In this document: positions 1 to 10,706 of the stretch, one piece after another
How positions within the stretch are numbered: the first letter of the stretch is position 1
How the letters are laid out: every line of letters begins with the position of its first letter
From: Cystobasidium ongulense
Lineage: Eukaryota > Basidiomycota > Cystobasidiomycetes > Cystobasidiales > Cystobasidiaceae
NCBI GenBank assembly: GCA_022835595.1
Contig: BQUP01000012.1
Coordinates: forward strand, 124,001-188,000
Direction: 5' to 3'
Length of the DNA stretch: 64,000 bases
Translations under genes and position numbers: made by a program
Notes under the pieces: generated by a model
What the model was told of the DNA's origin: nothing
Databases searched by the model: none
The model's input: the letters and a program-made list of their open reading frames with translations, nothing else

Positions 1-1207
1 AGAATTGAGCTGCCTCTTGCCATGTGAAGCTGCCTCCGCAGAGAATAAAGCGGTGACCAATGCTCTCGGGGTTCCCCAAGGCCAACAAATGTGCTTTGGA
101 CACATCGCGAGCATCGCAGAACAAGGGCAATCGATCCTCGGGCAGGATAGCTGTCTTGCCACTAATTAGATTCCAAATATTGCCAGTAGAAGTATTGACG
201 GCCGCTTCAGTCGGGATCTTCTGCAAAGAAGGTCCGTAGATCATGGGTGGGCACACTATCAGATACAGAGATTAGTGATGCAGCTCTGAAAACGCTGCGC
301 CAGCCAAAGGAACGCTTCACGCACTGGTTGTAATTTGCATCTCAGGGTGTTCCTTTGCAAAATCCCAGGCCGCCTTCTCTGCAAGCCTAGCATGTCAAAA
401 TTTAGCACTTCTGTAGGGAGACACGCGCTGCGGGTGATGCTGCGACATCCTATTTGATCACGAAACTTACTTCTTTGAAGCTGAATAAGCATACGCGCCT
501 TGTACATCTGGAGCAGCGGCTTCTTCATAAGTTGCCGGGTTCCAGTCCTCCTCTGTGTAGGTATAGTCTCGTCTAATGCCTCCAAGCTTGAAGTTGTTGA
601 TAGCGGCGAATGATGAGGTGATAATTACCCTTTTCACGCCTACAGCTTGAGCTTGACGAAGGACGTTCAGAGTACCTTCGATTGCTGGGTCTAAGAGGTC
701 TTTCTTAGGACTTTAGGATGCGAATGATCAGAATACACGTTTGCTGTATATAGACTATAGCCCACCTCCGCTTACTCGGTTATTTTGAAAGTGTAGGGCG
801 AGGCCACGTGCAGGACGGCATCGACACCTTGGAGAGCCTTGGACAGATCTCCATGAATCAGATCCTTCACTTCGAAAAGTTCGATGTTGGCGTCTGGAAA
901 TTGCTTGATGCTGTCTTGACCGCGTGAGACATCTCGGACGGTAGCTCTTATCTTGTACTTCTGTTTAACAAGATCATGCAAGATCTGAGCGCCAAGGAAA
1001 CCAGTCTGCAGTTGTGCATGTTAGTATCTCGTATCGATGTTCAGGTATCGGAGCATGTGTCTCTGTCGCCCGAGCAATTGCACCATTCCACTAATGATGT
1101 CTCCCCGCCGTCATGATACAGCGAAGTTCTGCAATGACCTGCGAGCGACACAGCTTGGTCAAGCTGGCATCACCTACTATGCTGGTTATAAGGACCGTTT
1201 TAGACAT
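1..1207 (-). CDS. NAD(P)-dependent extended SDR, ketoreductase/dihydroflavonol-reductase type (3' end cut off by the window)
   Basis: Five exons can be read on the minus strand: 1207-1178, 1005-776, 710-471, 386-325 and 255 to the window edge. The reading phase is kept across all four introns. The N-terminus carries the Rossmann glycine motif as ITSITGFLG, where the family normally has ITGATGFLG, so the first Gly is Ser. It is followed by RATVRD, DAVLHVASPY, ITSSFAA and the catalytic YSASK (YxxxK). These are hallmarks of GRE2/YDR541c-like reductases that reduce aldehydes and ketones with NADPH in the cytosol. The start is the first ATG before the Rossmann fold. The last readable codons (FILCGG...) show the C-terminal part lies outside the window. 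The substrate cannot be inferred. Confidence 0.85.
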
Positions 1208-2260
1208 GTTGACGAGCTGGTATAATGAGATATGCAAGAGGAATGGGGGCTACCGGTCGGGTCATCACCTCGAGAGCGCGATCGAGGTGGAAGGTGCAAA
1301 CGAGCAGCAGCTGGGGGTTCTTTCTTTTCTTCCCGCAGAGGCCGTCAGGCGATAAGAGGCTGCCAGCGCGCACATGTCTATGCGCTGGAGAGGGCACCGG
1401 TTGAGCCTGCTCGACGGCAGCCTCGCCTAGCCTGGCAGTCGAGTTATAGAGCAACTGTCGAGTTATAGAAGCAACTAAAAGGCTGCTTTTCGCCCATACG
1501 AACCTAGGTGCCCACTTGGAGTGTTAGCACTTCCAGGTAACACGAGGAGCACTCCTTCGCTTCAAACAGCAGCTCTCCTTCATTTTAGCGCTGCTGCTGT
1601 GTCCGCGAGTCTCCTGAAGCGGTGCTCGCGATGTTCAGCATTTACTCCACGCTTGGAGAAACTCCGAAACCTAAGGTCTGCACTGAGCAGCAGGAATGAG
1701 GCAGTCAATGATTGTTCATCTTGAGCTTCTGACTACCTGCGCGTTGTTCAATTGACCGGCGCCAATCTCTGTCTTTGGACTCAATGAAGCTCATCAGGCC
1801 ATCAAAGTGAGTGTGCCGTTTTGTACAAGAAGGCTGCGGCATGTTGCGACTGAGAGCCTTGCAGACAACTACCCATTCATGATTTACCAATTCAATACCT
1901 TACACTATCGCAAACAGTACTCCAGCGGTGTCATTTCAAGAGCATCTCGTACATGAAGGGCACAGCGCAAGGGTTCGGATGCAAACCATTCGAGGTGTCC
2001 CATTCAACACGCTATTTGCATTGCCCTTTCACGCATTTCACACCACCAGGATCCTGGAATTAGCTTACTCTTTGACCAGATACAAGGTCTCTTGCACTCT
2101 CATTACGTAATTCTTTGGACCTGTTCAGCCAGGTGAGCCAACCTCTTTTTTTCTTTTCTGATCTTGACAAGGTAGTGACTGAGCTCTCTTGACGTCGATA
2201 CGGCGGCAGGTTCATTGCAGCCATCCATTCACCCTGCCATCACACGCACAACAGCTCGAA
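1208..2260. other. Divergent intergenic region (about 1 kb), no gene seen
   Basis: It lies between the 5' ends of the reductase (-) and the next gene (+), so it should hold both promoters. Open frames here are short, overlapping and show no recognisable protein. The only structure noticed is a small tandem duplication at 1438-1476. Confidence 0.5.
1438..1476. repeat. Tandem duplication of a 19/20-bp unit
   Basis: The unit GTCGAGTTATAGAGCAACT (1438-1456) is followed at once by GTCGAGTTATAGAAGCAACT (1457-1476). The two differ by one inserted A. It lies in the shared upstream region of two divergent genes. Confidence 0.8.
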
Positions 2261-3392
2261 ATGCATCATCGACGATTGTCATTGGATTCTCAAGCGTTTG
2301 CTGCTATAGCATCCCGGCCTCACCAGGCGTATACCTTACAAGGTGGCCCTGTGACCGCAGCAGACCTGGGCGTAACTGCAAAGACGATTGCTCGCTTTCA
2401 TTCGTCGCCTCTAGCCACCGCCACGGCGATAGCGACGACACCGCTGAATAGCCTTGACGAGGAAATGGAACGTATGGTATCGTCGGTCGTCAACAGTCCT
2501 GTGGATCCTGCCATGAATTCCGAGCTTTCGCCACCTCTTTCAGCTATCTCTTCATTGAACCTTGCTCTGCCAGGACCGCTGCAAAGTCAGCAGGCTCGGG
2601 CCAGGAACGCGCTGTCAAGTCCCCCTATCAGGTCCTTGCTTGGCGGCAATCTCGATAACTGCCGGCTGAGCAGCCCAAAGCTGAACATTGGAACACGAGC
2701 AGCTTTCGGAAATTTCAGGAAAAGATGCCTCTCAGGTATGGCACATCCGAGTATTCAAACTGCCTCTGCACCAACTATCTGACTGCTTTATCACAGGTGA
2801 AAGTGTACCTGGCCCACCTACTCCTCAGGTCAAGGTATCCTTGCCATCTCCGAAAAAAGCGTCAGCTCCGCATTACAATCCACAGGAAAAGGCAAAGCTA
2901 AATGACAATGGCCTGCTTAGTCCACCGGAAGCCTTCCAGCCGCAAGTCAATTCTCGAGGATCTTTGGGCACCAGATCGAGGAGATCCGCCTCTGTTGGTA
3001 CGCTCCCTTCCCTTGACCAGATTCGTGACTGGTCGCTGCGTCGACACGGTGTAGCAAACGAGCACGTCTCTATTCCCTCTTACCAGCAGCAGCACTCAGA
3101 GGCACCACCTCCTAGCTCAAGAAATGCACTTTGCCCTCCAGTCATTCAAATCCTTGGTGCCAGTCCACCGGGGACCGCTCTCAATGGAAGCTTACCGCAG
3201 CTAACGGCCATACTTCAGAAGAGGACACGAGTATCAAGGCAACACCAAGCTGTATCTATGCCATCAAGCCCAGTGAAAGAGAGCTCCCAGCAACCAGCGA
3301 TTCCAGCTTGCGACTCGGAAGACCGGACCCACCGTGCTAAGGAAATGGTGTCCGTATTGGAGAGGAGGAGAAGTCTTTCAGGGGTCTGTTAG
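2261..3392 (+). CDS. Low-complexity Ser/Pro-rich protein of unknown function
   Basis: Two exons (2261-2735 and 2797-3392) joined over a 61-bp GT..AG intron give 356 residues. The start is the only in-frame ATG before the conserved-looking MHHRRLSLDSQAFAAI. The protein is rich in Ser, Pro and Ala and has short SP/TP sites, for example LSSPP, SLPSPKK and MPSSPVKE. There is no transmembrane segment or enzyme motif. The C-terminus, with HRAKEMVSVLERRRSLS, could be a short helix. The composition suggests a disordered regulatory protein with phosphorylation sites, but no family is recognised. Confidence 0.6.
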
Positions 3393-3711
3393 ATGTGATA
3401 CTGAAATGTTTTTGTACCATCGTTCAAGCGAGATAGTTCGCCAGGAAGGCTGCTGCTGCGAAATCGTTGCTCTGAAATTTCGGTCGTGCAGATATGCTTT
3501 TCCTTGCGATAATATATTGATGGAAGCGGTTATCTGGTGTTTTGTGTCGACAGTAGAAAGCCGCATTCGTCTGTAAATTTCGATGTTTCGGACAAGGGTG
3601 GCGAATGGTCGGCAACTCGGCCGACCCGCTTGCCGCCCTTCTTTCCTTCATGCTACCGTATAGGTTTTGACTCAATTGCTAACCGAGCACATCCCGTCCA
3701 TAGAAGAATAC
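3393..3711. other. Short intergenic stretch between two plus-strand genes
   Basis: About 320 bp holding the 3' flank of the unknown protein and the promoter of the SDR gene. Nothing further seen. Confidence 0.4.
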
Positions 3712-4881
3712 ATGAGCGAAGGTCAGGTGGTGGTGATAACCGGGACGAATTCTCCAGGTTTTGGTATGTTCTCCACATTCTCGTAAACTGTCGGCTACGA
3801 TCAATCATAGCTCCGAGAGAATAAAGATTTGGGCCAGCCTAACGTCTCAGCATCACCTCAGGACACTATCTTGTCGAGGAAGCTCTCAAAGCGGGCTTAC
3901 GCGTGATAGCTACTGCTAGGAATTTAGAATCCATTAGAGACCTGGAAACTTTAGGCGCCACCATCTTTGAGCTTGATTTGACATCTTCCGAAGCTATCGT
4001 CAATGACTTTGCTCAAAAGGCAATATCAGTACAGTGAGTGGCTGGTAGCGAGCTATTCATGGGAATGGGCTTAGCTGAATGACAACCCATTTAGCGGGAA
4101 AGTAGACATACTCATCAACAATGCTGGTCAAGGAGGTATTGCGAGCACTGAAGAAACACCTATAAGCCAGTATGAGTTCATCATGAATGTGAATTTCTAT
4201 GGCACTCTCAAGGTCACCAAGGCGTTCCTAGCATACTTTCGGGAACGGCGGGCGGGGACCATCAGCCAGGTCTCGACACGAAATGCAGATATAGCCATGG
4301 CTGGACTTTCCGCCTATGCTGGTAGTAAGGCTGCTGCAACGGGTAAGCGAATCAGTTGATACACAGTACTTGTAAAGCTGCAATAGACTGATTCACAGTC
4401 TCCACAGTCTTTTACGAGGCGCTGTACAAGGAACTTCAACCTTTCAACGTCAGAGTTGTCAGCTTCCAGGTAAACAAGGTCTTGTCCAAGTCTGCCCAAT
4501 CCTTGGCTAATTCGAGGTATTTCTGCATAGCCTGGATCGATACGAACAGGAATGGTGGGGAAGAACATGACGCCAGGGTCAGATTTATATCCAGCGGTTG
4601 ATGCCTCTTTGAAACGCTTTGCGGCCTCGTCTGGCAAGGAGCCTGGTGATCCACGAAAGCAAGCCAGAAGGATCATCGAGGTCGTGATGCGGGAGGGAGA
4701 ATTGCCATCCCGGTTTGCACTGGGCGTGAGTTTCGTTCGGTCGCCCGTCCGATGCTGAGCTAAGCTTCATCTTTCGTCACAGCAACAAGCATTCGAGATG
4801 ATATCGTCTACCATGGCGGAACGGCAGCAAAGCCTTCAAAAATGGAAAGACTTGAGTGTAGGACTAGAGTGCGATGATTAG
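3712..4881 (+). CDS. Short-chain dehydrogenase/reductase, AYR1/retinol-dehydrogenase-like
   Basis: Six exons (3712-3763, 3862-4033, 4095-4342, 4408-4469, 4531-4725, 4783-4881) give 275 residues. The cofactor motif is VVITGTNSPGFG, one residue longer than the common TGxxxGxG. From memory this longer spacing is usual in Ayr1-type fungal reductases (TGxSxGGIG). It is followed by DILINNAGQGG (the NNAG motif) and by the catalytic YAGSK (YxxxK). A PGSIRTGM stretch follows, where this family has PG-x(2-4)-T. The last exon ends in a basic/charged tail. The likely role is NADPH-dependent reduction of a lipid-like ketone or aldehyde. The third intron has two close acceptors; 4407 was chosen because it gives family spacing after YxxxK. 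Confidence 0.88.
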
Positions 4882-5601
4882 ATGAGAAGCGAGCTCCTGT
4901 GAAAAATTCATCAACCGTCTGAATTCCCTGCGGCGCGTGACTTGTTGAATAGGGTGGCGAATAGAGCCCGGCATCAAGCAAGCTTTCCTAATTGCTTGCC
5001 GGCAAAGCTGGAACTCGCAGCCATGTGGTCCAGGCTGCGAGATGGCTGCAGGAGCTTACCGCTCTTTCTGTGCTGTGTTATAGAGCTGTGGGCAAAGGTC
5101 TCGATCACCCTTTGCCAGGCTCTCCGCATCTGCCACACCTTACATGACAGACAACCAAGCCTAACCGCAAGCTGCTGACAATCCACACAGTCTATCAGCC
5201 AGCTCATCTGTGCATCCAACACTGTGCACCACAAGGCGACCGCGGCTCCCGCGACTGCTGGCTGCCAAGAGCCGGTAGTACGCGCATAGTGTGCGAGCAA
5301 GCTGTCTGGACGCCTTACACCCTATCATCAGCCTCCCAACGGCGTACGGGGCCACAGGACGCTGGTCCAGTCAATTTGACACACCTCTTCTCACATCTGC
5401 TACACTCTACGCGCTTATCGCCCCACTCCCCAGTGCTCTGTAGCCACCGCCAACTAGTCGCTGCGCAGCGATTGCCGGAAGTGGCCACATATATGACACA
5501 CACTGGAAACGAGACATAGACAAGCAGTTCTTCCAAGGTACGCCAACCGGAATTACGCTGAAGTATACTATGGTCTCACATCTTACACCTACCACCCACA
5601 G
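4882..5601. other. Intergenic region with a probable 5'UTR intron at its end
   Basis: 720 bp between tandem plus-strand genes, with no protein-like frame. A GTACGC donor at 5538 and a CCCACAG acceptor at 5601, directly in front of the next ATG, outline a likely 64-bp intron in the 5' leader. Confidence 0.45.
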
Positions 5602-7935
5602 ATGCCTCGCCAACGGTCCAATCAACAGCAGAGTTCGGCTCCGCCGTCGCCTGTTTGCAGCGACACCGTCTCTTTACCTGATGCAACATCGGACCTGGAC
5701 AATCTCTCAGATTACTCTGGCCTATCGGTTTCTGATGAAGACGACAAACATTCACGCAGTAACACAGAATCCGATGTCGAACAGTTCTCTGATGGCGACT
5801 TCGACGAAATCACACATTCTATGCTAGGATCATCTGACTTAAGGTCACCTGCTCTAACCCGAGTCAAGGATCAGGCGACCTCCACATCTACGTCAGATAA
5901 TGTTGATCCCGAGAAGACTCCGTCGGCAAGCTTCAACCGAGGTCAACGACCTTCTTGCCTGTTTAACAAACGCATCAGTGCCAGTGATCTAGCATATCCG
6001 ACCCTCTCACAATCGACCGACACGGATAATATCTTCGGGCTAAACCTGAACTCTATCTACCAACAATTCGAAGAAGAAAGAACCATTTCTCAAGACCAAG
6101 ACCTGATCGGGTACTCCATTCTAGACACGCAGGGTGAAAGCTTTCGTCGAAAGTACGAAAGGTCGGTCCAGACGGAGTTGGCAGACAGCGCCATTAATGA
6201 CTCGGCAGACACTCTTTCTGGGCTCATACATTCGGCTACTGTCGACTCTACAGGCGATGATACCGATAATCCATTTGTCAGTGGCGGCTGGCCGAAGGAA
6301 GCGGATACTAGGCCCAAGCGTGACCAGAACGAGGACAAGAAATTGCTCCCAAGAGATGAACAAGAAGAAGGAGGCGATGAAACCTCTTTGCTGGCAAACT
6401 GGCAGAGATGTGGACCCAGATGGCTCAACAAGCAGACTTTCGGCATCTTCGGGGTCGTCCTACTCGGCGTCGCTGCTTATCATGTCAAGACTGCTCCGTG
6501 GCTCTCAATTGATACAAGCGGGTTGTTCTTGAACACAAGCAGCGTCATTATCTCCGATTCTTCTACAACCTTTATTGTCACCACCACAGACCTACCATTA
6601 CACAAGGCCGCGGCGGCTACCATTCCTCCGGTAGACACAGGCAAGGTGGCGGCTAGCCCAAGTTCGACTGCCCAATTTACCAGCAGTGTTTCAAGAACGT
6701 CCGAGTCAGAGCAAAGTAGCTCAGACGTATCATCGGCATACAACAAGGCAGCTTTATCATCCATCCCCTCTTCCGTTTCGGCATTAATCTCTTTGGCCAG
6801 TTCTAGTATTGCCAGTCTGTCTACGCATGTTGCATCTGCTCCAAATCCCGGTGACTGTTCTAAAAACCACCGATTCCAAGCCATAGTCAATTCACGTCAG
6901 AAAGGCCATCGGTGCTCTATAAAGACACCCGGTAAGGTGGAAAACAACCTTCCGCCATCCGAGATTCGACCTGCTGGACTTTTACCTTACGGAGCAGCGG
7001 CACTTTCAGGACTGCCTAGAAAAGCTCAACGTGGTCTTTCGACTCTGACTCAGCGCGCCTCGCCTCCCTCAATCGTTAGACACGACACAAGTCGGTATGT
7101 GAAATATGAGAAGAAAAAGCAGGTCAGCCGCCGCACGGGCAAGCATTGGATCAAACCGCTTGTTCAAGAACCACTATCTAAACCTGCAACCGAATTCTTT
7201 GGCGATGATGCTTTAAGTAAGCAGGCAGCGCAACACTTGGCACCAGGCAAGGCGGTCCAAGCGCCCTTCAGTCGACTCAATGCCCATAAATTTTGGAATG
7301 TTGTGCCGTACATGCAAGCTGGAAGGTCAAAAACAAGCAGTTCCTTTACATTCCCTAAAGTAAACGCACCCGTGTCCGATGAAGAGCAGCAGCTCTTCCT
7401 CGATACTGCCAGTGCTCTGTCGAGCTTTTCATTTGGCAGCTTATGCAAGCAGCTAGATGACGTTCTGCTGCCCTTTGCTCAACAAATTGTCGACTCATTA
7501 AGCACACTCGATTATGCGGCAGTACTGCAATGGTTACGTAGTACCGCAAACGAATGCTACGGGATCATGGCTCCTTACATGACGAGGGTCGACGCGTACG
7601 CCAAGAAACACGTGACAGAGTGGAGTGAAGAGGTCAAGAAAGTCGCTTCTGTTTCGATTGTACAAGCAGACGGTATATACTCCGATGCAACAGCATACTT
7701 GCAACATCTCCAAGTAGCCTATAAAGTAGTCGTCTATCAGTACAAAGTCCGAGCGCAGAAGAAAGTGCAAGAGGCAACGAAATTGGCAGAACGGGTTTCT
7801 AAGGCATCTGCAAAGAAAATCTATGCTCGATCCAAGGCAACCGTCGGCAAGGCTAACAAGAACGCTAGAAAGCTATCTAGAAGACCGGTTGCTTTCTCTC
7901 GTCAATTTCACAAGAAGTATCACAATGTGGGTTAG
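5602..7935 (+). CDS. Single-pass membrane protein of unknown function
   Basis: One uninterrupted 777-residue frame. Residues 1-270 are acidic and Ser-rich, with many SD/SE clusters, so probably cytosolic and disordered. A single hydrophobic segment follows near residues 278-293 (FGIFGVVLLGVAAYHV). After it comes a Ser/Thr-rich stretch that looks O-glycosylatable. The last 250 residues are more ordered, with aromatic positions (VLQWLR, MAPYMTRVDAYAKKH), and end in a strongly basic Lys/Arg tail. The layout suggests a type II or tail-facing membrane protein. No family is recognised. The start is the ATG just after a probable leader-intron acceptor. Confidence 0.7.
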   Translation: MPRQRSNQQQSSAPPSPVCSDTVSLPDATSDLDNLSDYSGLSVSDEDDKHSRSNTESDVEQFSDGDFDEITHSMLGSSDLRSPALTRVKDQATSTSTSDNVDPEKTPSASFNRGQRPSCLFNKRISASDLAYPTLSQSTDTDNIFGLNLNSIYQQFEEERTISQDQDLIGYSILDTQGESFRRKYERSVQTELADSAINDSADTLSGLIHSATVDSTGDDTDNPFVSGGWPKEADTRPKRDQNEDKKLLPRDEQEEGGDETSLLANWQRCGPRWLNKQTFGIFGVVLLGVAAYHVKTAPWLSIDTSGLFLNTSSVIISDSSTTFIVTTTDLPLHKAAAATIPPVDTGKVAASPSSTAQFTSSVSRTSESEQSSSDVSSAYNKAALSSIPSSVSALISLASSSIASLSTHVASAPNPGDCSKNHRFQAIVNSRQKGHRCSIKTPGKVENNLPPSEIRPAGLLPYGAAALSGLPRKAQRGLSTLTQRASPPSIVRHDTSRYVKYEKKKQVSRRTGKHWIKPLVQEPLSKPATEFFGDDALSKQAAQHLAPGKAVQAPFSRLNAHKFWNVVPYMQAGRSKTSSSFTFPKVNAPVSDEEQQLFLDTASALSSFSFGSLCKQLDDVLLPFAQQIVDSLSTLDYAAVLQWLRSTANECYGIMAPYMTRVDAYAKKHVTEWSEEVKKVASVSIVQADGIYSDATAYLQHLQVAYKVVVYQYKVRAQKKVQEATKLAERVSKASAKKIYARSKATVGKANKNARKLSRRPVAFSRQFHKKYHNVG

Positions 7936-8943
7936 ATGGTCATGTTTCCGCCCTGCTCGATTCTGAAGGAACTCACTTGCTGACGACTAGCATTGAGCAG
8001 AATCCGCGAGACTCGAAGCTGCGCAAGTGAACACGAAACGCAAGTCTATGTATCAATTCAGCAAGCTCCAGTCCGAGAACGGTAACCTCTCGAGCTCCTC
8101 CTGATCAATTCTACCCTGTAGCCCGAGCACAAGATGGGACTGCAACAGTTCCGCTCATCATTCATCTCCACTGCACTTCCATGTTTGGTTACTTCTGATT
8201 CGCATGTTATCGTATTATTCTACAGTCTTTCCGGGCACGCTCACACTGATCGACGGGCCCTTCAAGTTTTGTGTTGTATAGTACATTGTAGATCCGTTAG
8301 CTAGCAATGAATGCGCTCACAAAACGGGCTAGGCAGTAGCTAATAATGATGCGTACTCAACACGACACATTCACAGCTCGTCCAACATGCATCACTAAGA
8401 CTCAAAGTCTGCGCTAAGTGTGGGGGCCCAATTGCGGCCTAGAGCGTGGTCTTTTTCAACTGCCCGGGCAGAGGCAACGGAGAGACACTAATCAATAACT
8501 CAGTCCTTTTACTGCAACAAGTTTTAAAGGCATCACACACGGTGCGGCAAGGACCTTCAGCTGGCTTTGAACCTACAAGCAAGCCGATGCAGGACACACG
8601 TACCGGCACAGACCACAGACACGCAAGCCTGAGCCTGCGGACAAAGACCCGCGCAAACGGGAGGGAAGGATCATCGCCCGCAAACAGGCAGAGAAGAACG
8701 GTAGAAATTGCTGGCAAATGCTGGCAAAGTGTACCCCGCGCCGTTCCTTAGACGCCTCTGCTGGCTGCTTGCTTGCGTCTGTGCCTTATAGCAACTCTGG
8801 TATCACCATCCAACCACGTACTCGTTCAATGATGTCTTCTTGACACTCTGCGAATACGTTTGAACGATACAGCTTCGCAGCAACCAGTTGATCGAGAAAG
8901 ACTGCTTGAGAAAGACCACAACGCAAAAGCTCAGGTGACGGAC
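7936..8943. other. Intergenic region, no gene seen
   Basis: About 1 kb between plus-strand genes. Frames of about 100 codons exist on both strands around 8440-8750, but they overlap each other and resemble no protein. Confidence 0.4.
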
Positions 8944-10152
8944 ATGCCTCTGAGCAACCTGCCCAGCGAAGTGGTCGCACAGCTCTTCGAATATTTCACC
9001 AAGCCTGTCCCACGTCCACAGGCGGACCAGTTTCCACCGCCCCCTGCACTTCTTGTCGACAGCAGCTCTTTGGCAGCTCTCGCCAGGACTTCAAGACAGT
9101 TTCACAGCCATACACTCGAGAAGCTCTACAGACATGTCAGCATCTCGCCAGTGCTGCATACCGCGACGGGAAGCACGTACACCAGTGTCATTTCGTTGGC
9201 CCATGCTGTACTTGAAAGTCCACGAAGAAGCCAGATCTCCTCTCTAGTCCAAGTCCTTCACATATGCTGGTCGGCCAATCTCTCCTCGGGTCAAACTGTC
9301 CTGAATATCATAGCCGCGTGCCGCAATATATCCTATCTGTCCATCGACTTTGAACACCGAGGCGATAATTATCAACGACTGCCTCTCGAAGAGCTTCTAG
9401 AAGTGTTGGTAGCCATGCCGAAATTACAGACTTTGAACATGCGCTTCACACAAGTCGATACCAAGTACGACAGTTTATATACACCGGCGTGTCTGCGGTT
9501 ACGTCTTCCACATCTTATTTCGTTGCGGATAAAGGGTGTATATATAGCGGCCTGGGACCCCAACGTCGTACACCCTCTACCAAACCTCCGTCATTTACAT
9601 ATAGATCATTTTGGCCTCACTTGCGCTCATTTGGTCAAGTATATCGAGCTGGTCACTGCGACAACCGAGCTTCAACATTTGGAATTAGTGGATATTGAAG
9701 AACCGAGCGACATTCTTTCCTTATTGCCGACTCGATTACATACATCAGTCAAGAAACTCAGAATGGCATTGGACGATTCGGTACTGGATCTCAAAGCATT
9801 ATCAAATTTCAAAGTCTTACAAGTGCTTGACCTGGGCTACTCTAGCTTCAGCGGGCAAGATCTGCCATCATTACCGGCTCCCTTGGTCGATTTGACCTTC
9901 TTTCCAAGCACTCTGGAACTCCTAGCAGCTTTAGCGAAGGCTCTCAGAGTAACGAAATACCTACCTAATTTGAAGCGAGTACATCTTACTGGTGCAGATG
10001 ACGCTTTCTGGGACGATGGAGAAGCCTCGGCAGAGGAGTGGACCGCTGCACTCCAAACACTAGCTACCTTCGAAAGCGTGCTGAAGAGCAGGGCAATCAC
10101 ATTGTCACCTAGACTATGGCGAAATGAGCTGGAAGAGCGCTTTCGGCCGTAA
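8944..10152 (+). CDS. F-box protein with leucine-rich C-terminal region
   Basis: A single exon of 402 residues. It opens with MPLSNLPSEVVAQLFEYF, a typical F-box (LP.EV...IF.Y). F-boxes bind Skp1 and recruit substrates to SCF ubiquitin ligases. The remainder contains regularly spaced leucine-rich strands, for example LQTLNMRF, LISLRIKGVYI, LRHLHIDHFGL, LQHLELVDIE and LQVLDLGY. This is how many basidiomycete F-box/LRR proteins look. The open frame extends upstream of 8944, but without an ATG. The ATG at 8944 puts the F-box at the very N-terminus, as usual. Confidence 0.82.
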   Translation: MPLSNLPSEVVAQLFEYFTKPVPRPQADQFPPPPALLVDSSSLAALARTSRQFHSHTLEKLYRHVSISPVLHTATGSTYTSVISLAHAVLESPRRSQISSLVQVLHICWSANLSSGQTVLNIIAACRNISYLSIDFEHRGDNYQRLPLEELLEVLVAMPKLQTLNMRFTQVDTKYDSLYTPACLRLRLPHLISLRIKGVYIAAWDPNVVHPLPNLRHLHIDHFGLTCAHLVKYIELVTATTELQHLELVDIEEPSDILSLLPTRLHTSVKKLRMALDDSVLDLKALSNFKVLQVLDLGYSSFSGQDLPSLPAPLVDLTFFPSTLELLAALAKALRVTKYLPNLKRVHLTGADDAFWDDGEASAEEWTAALQTLATFESVLKSRAITLSPRLWRNELEERFRP

Positions 10153-10706
10153 AGATTGGTTGAAAAGAAGGAAGATTGTATATGTATATAATTGTATGGC
10201 AGACGGCAAGAGCCAGAATACGCAGCAAGCGGTTCTATGCGCAGAATAGAGCAAAGTTACATTACTTTACACATACACGCAATAAACAGAAGCAATACTT
10301 CATTATACCCACACCTCGTTATTTTTGCATATATACACGAAGGACTAGTACTGATCGCCCACTTCGGTTATTTGGCGTTGCATCATAGCATTTTCTTCTT
10401 ATCCAGCAGACAATTAAGAACGTACACTTTTTGCATGCAGTCCTTGCTTTTGACTTGAGGAGGAGAAACAAGCCCGCTTGGACATGTTTGCGCAGCCTTT
10501 GCGCCGTTGCTGCCGGTGTAGGCCCGTACACCTTTGAAATCCCTCCCAAACACAAGAGGGCAAAGCGACCCTTCGAGCAACCCCATTACAGGTGCGACCT
10601 TCTTATCTCTTCTCTATCACTCGCTTTTCCTGCGCCCACATTGCTGATATCTACAGCGCCGTCGCAGTCGGTACCGGCACCGTCATTGCCCCCACCACCT
10701 TGAACA
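10153..10706. other. Intergenic region, no gene seen
   Basis: 554 bp between plus-strand genes, AT-rich near 10180-10400. No supported coding frame. The downstream ATG sits in a good context (AACAATGG). Confidence 0.4.

Noticed and set aside
8439-8751. Overlapping open frames of about 100 codons on both strands
   Set aside because: They shadow each other, have no recognisable motif and lie in an otherwise gene-free stretch with no supporting splice pattern.
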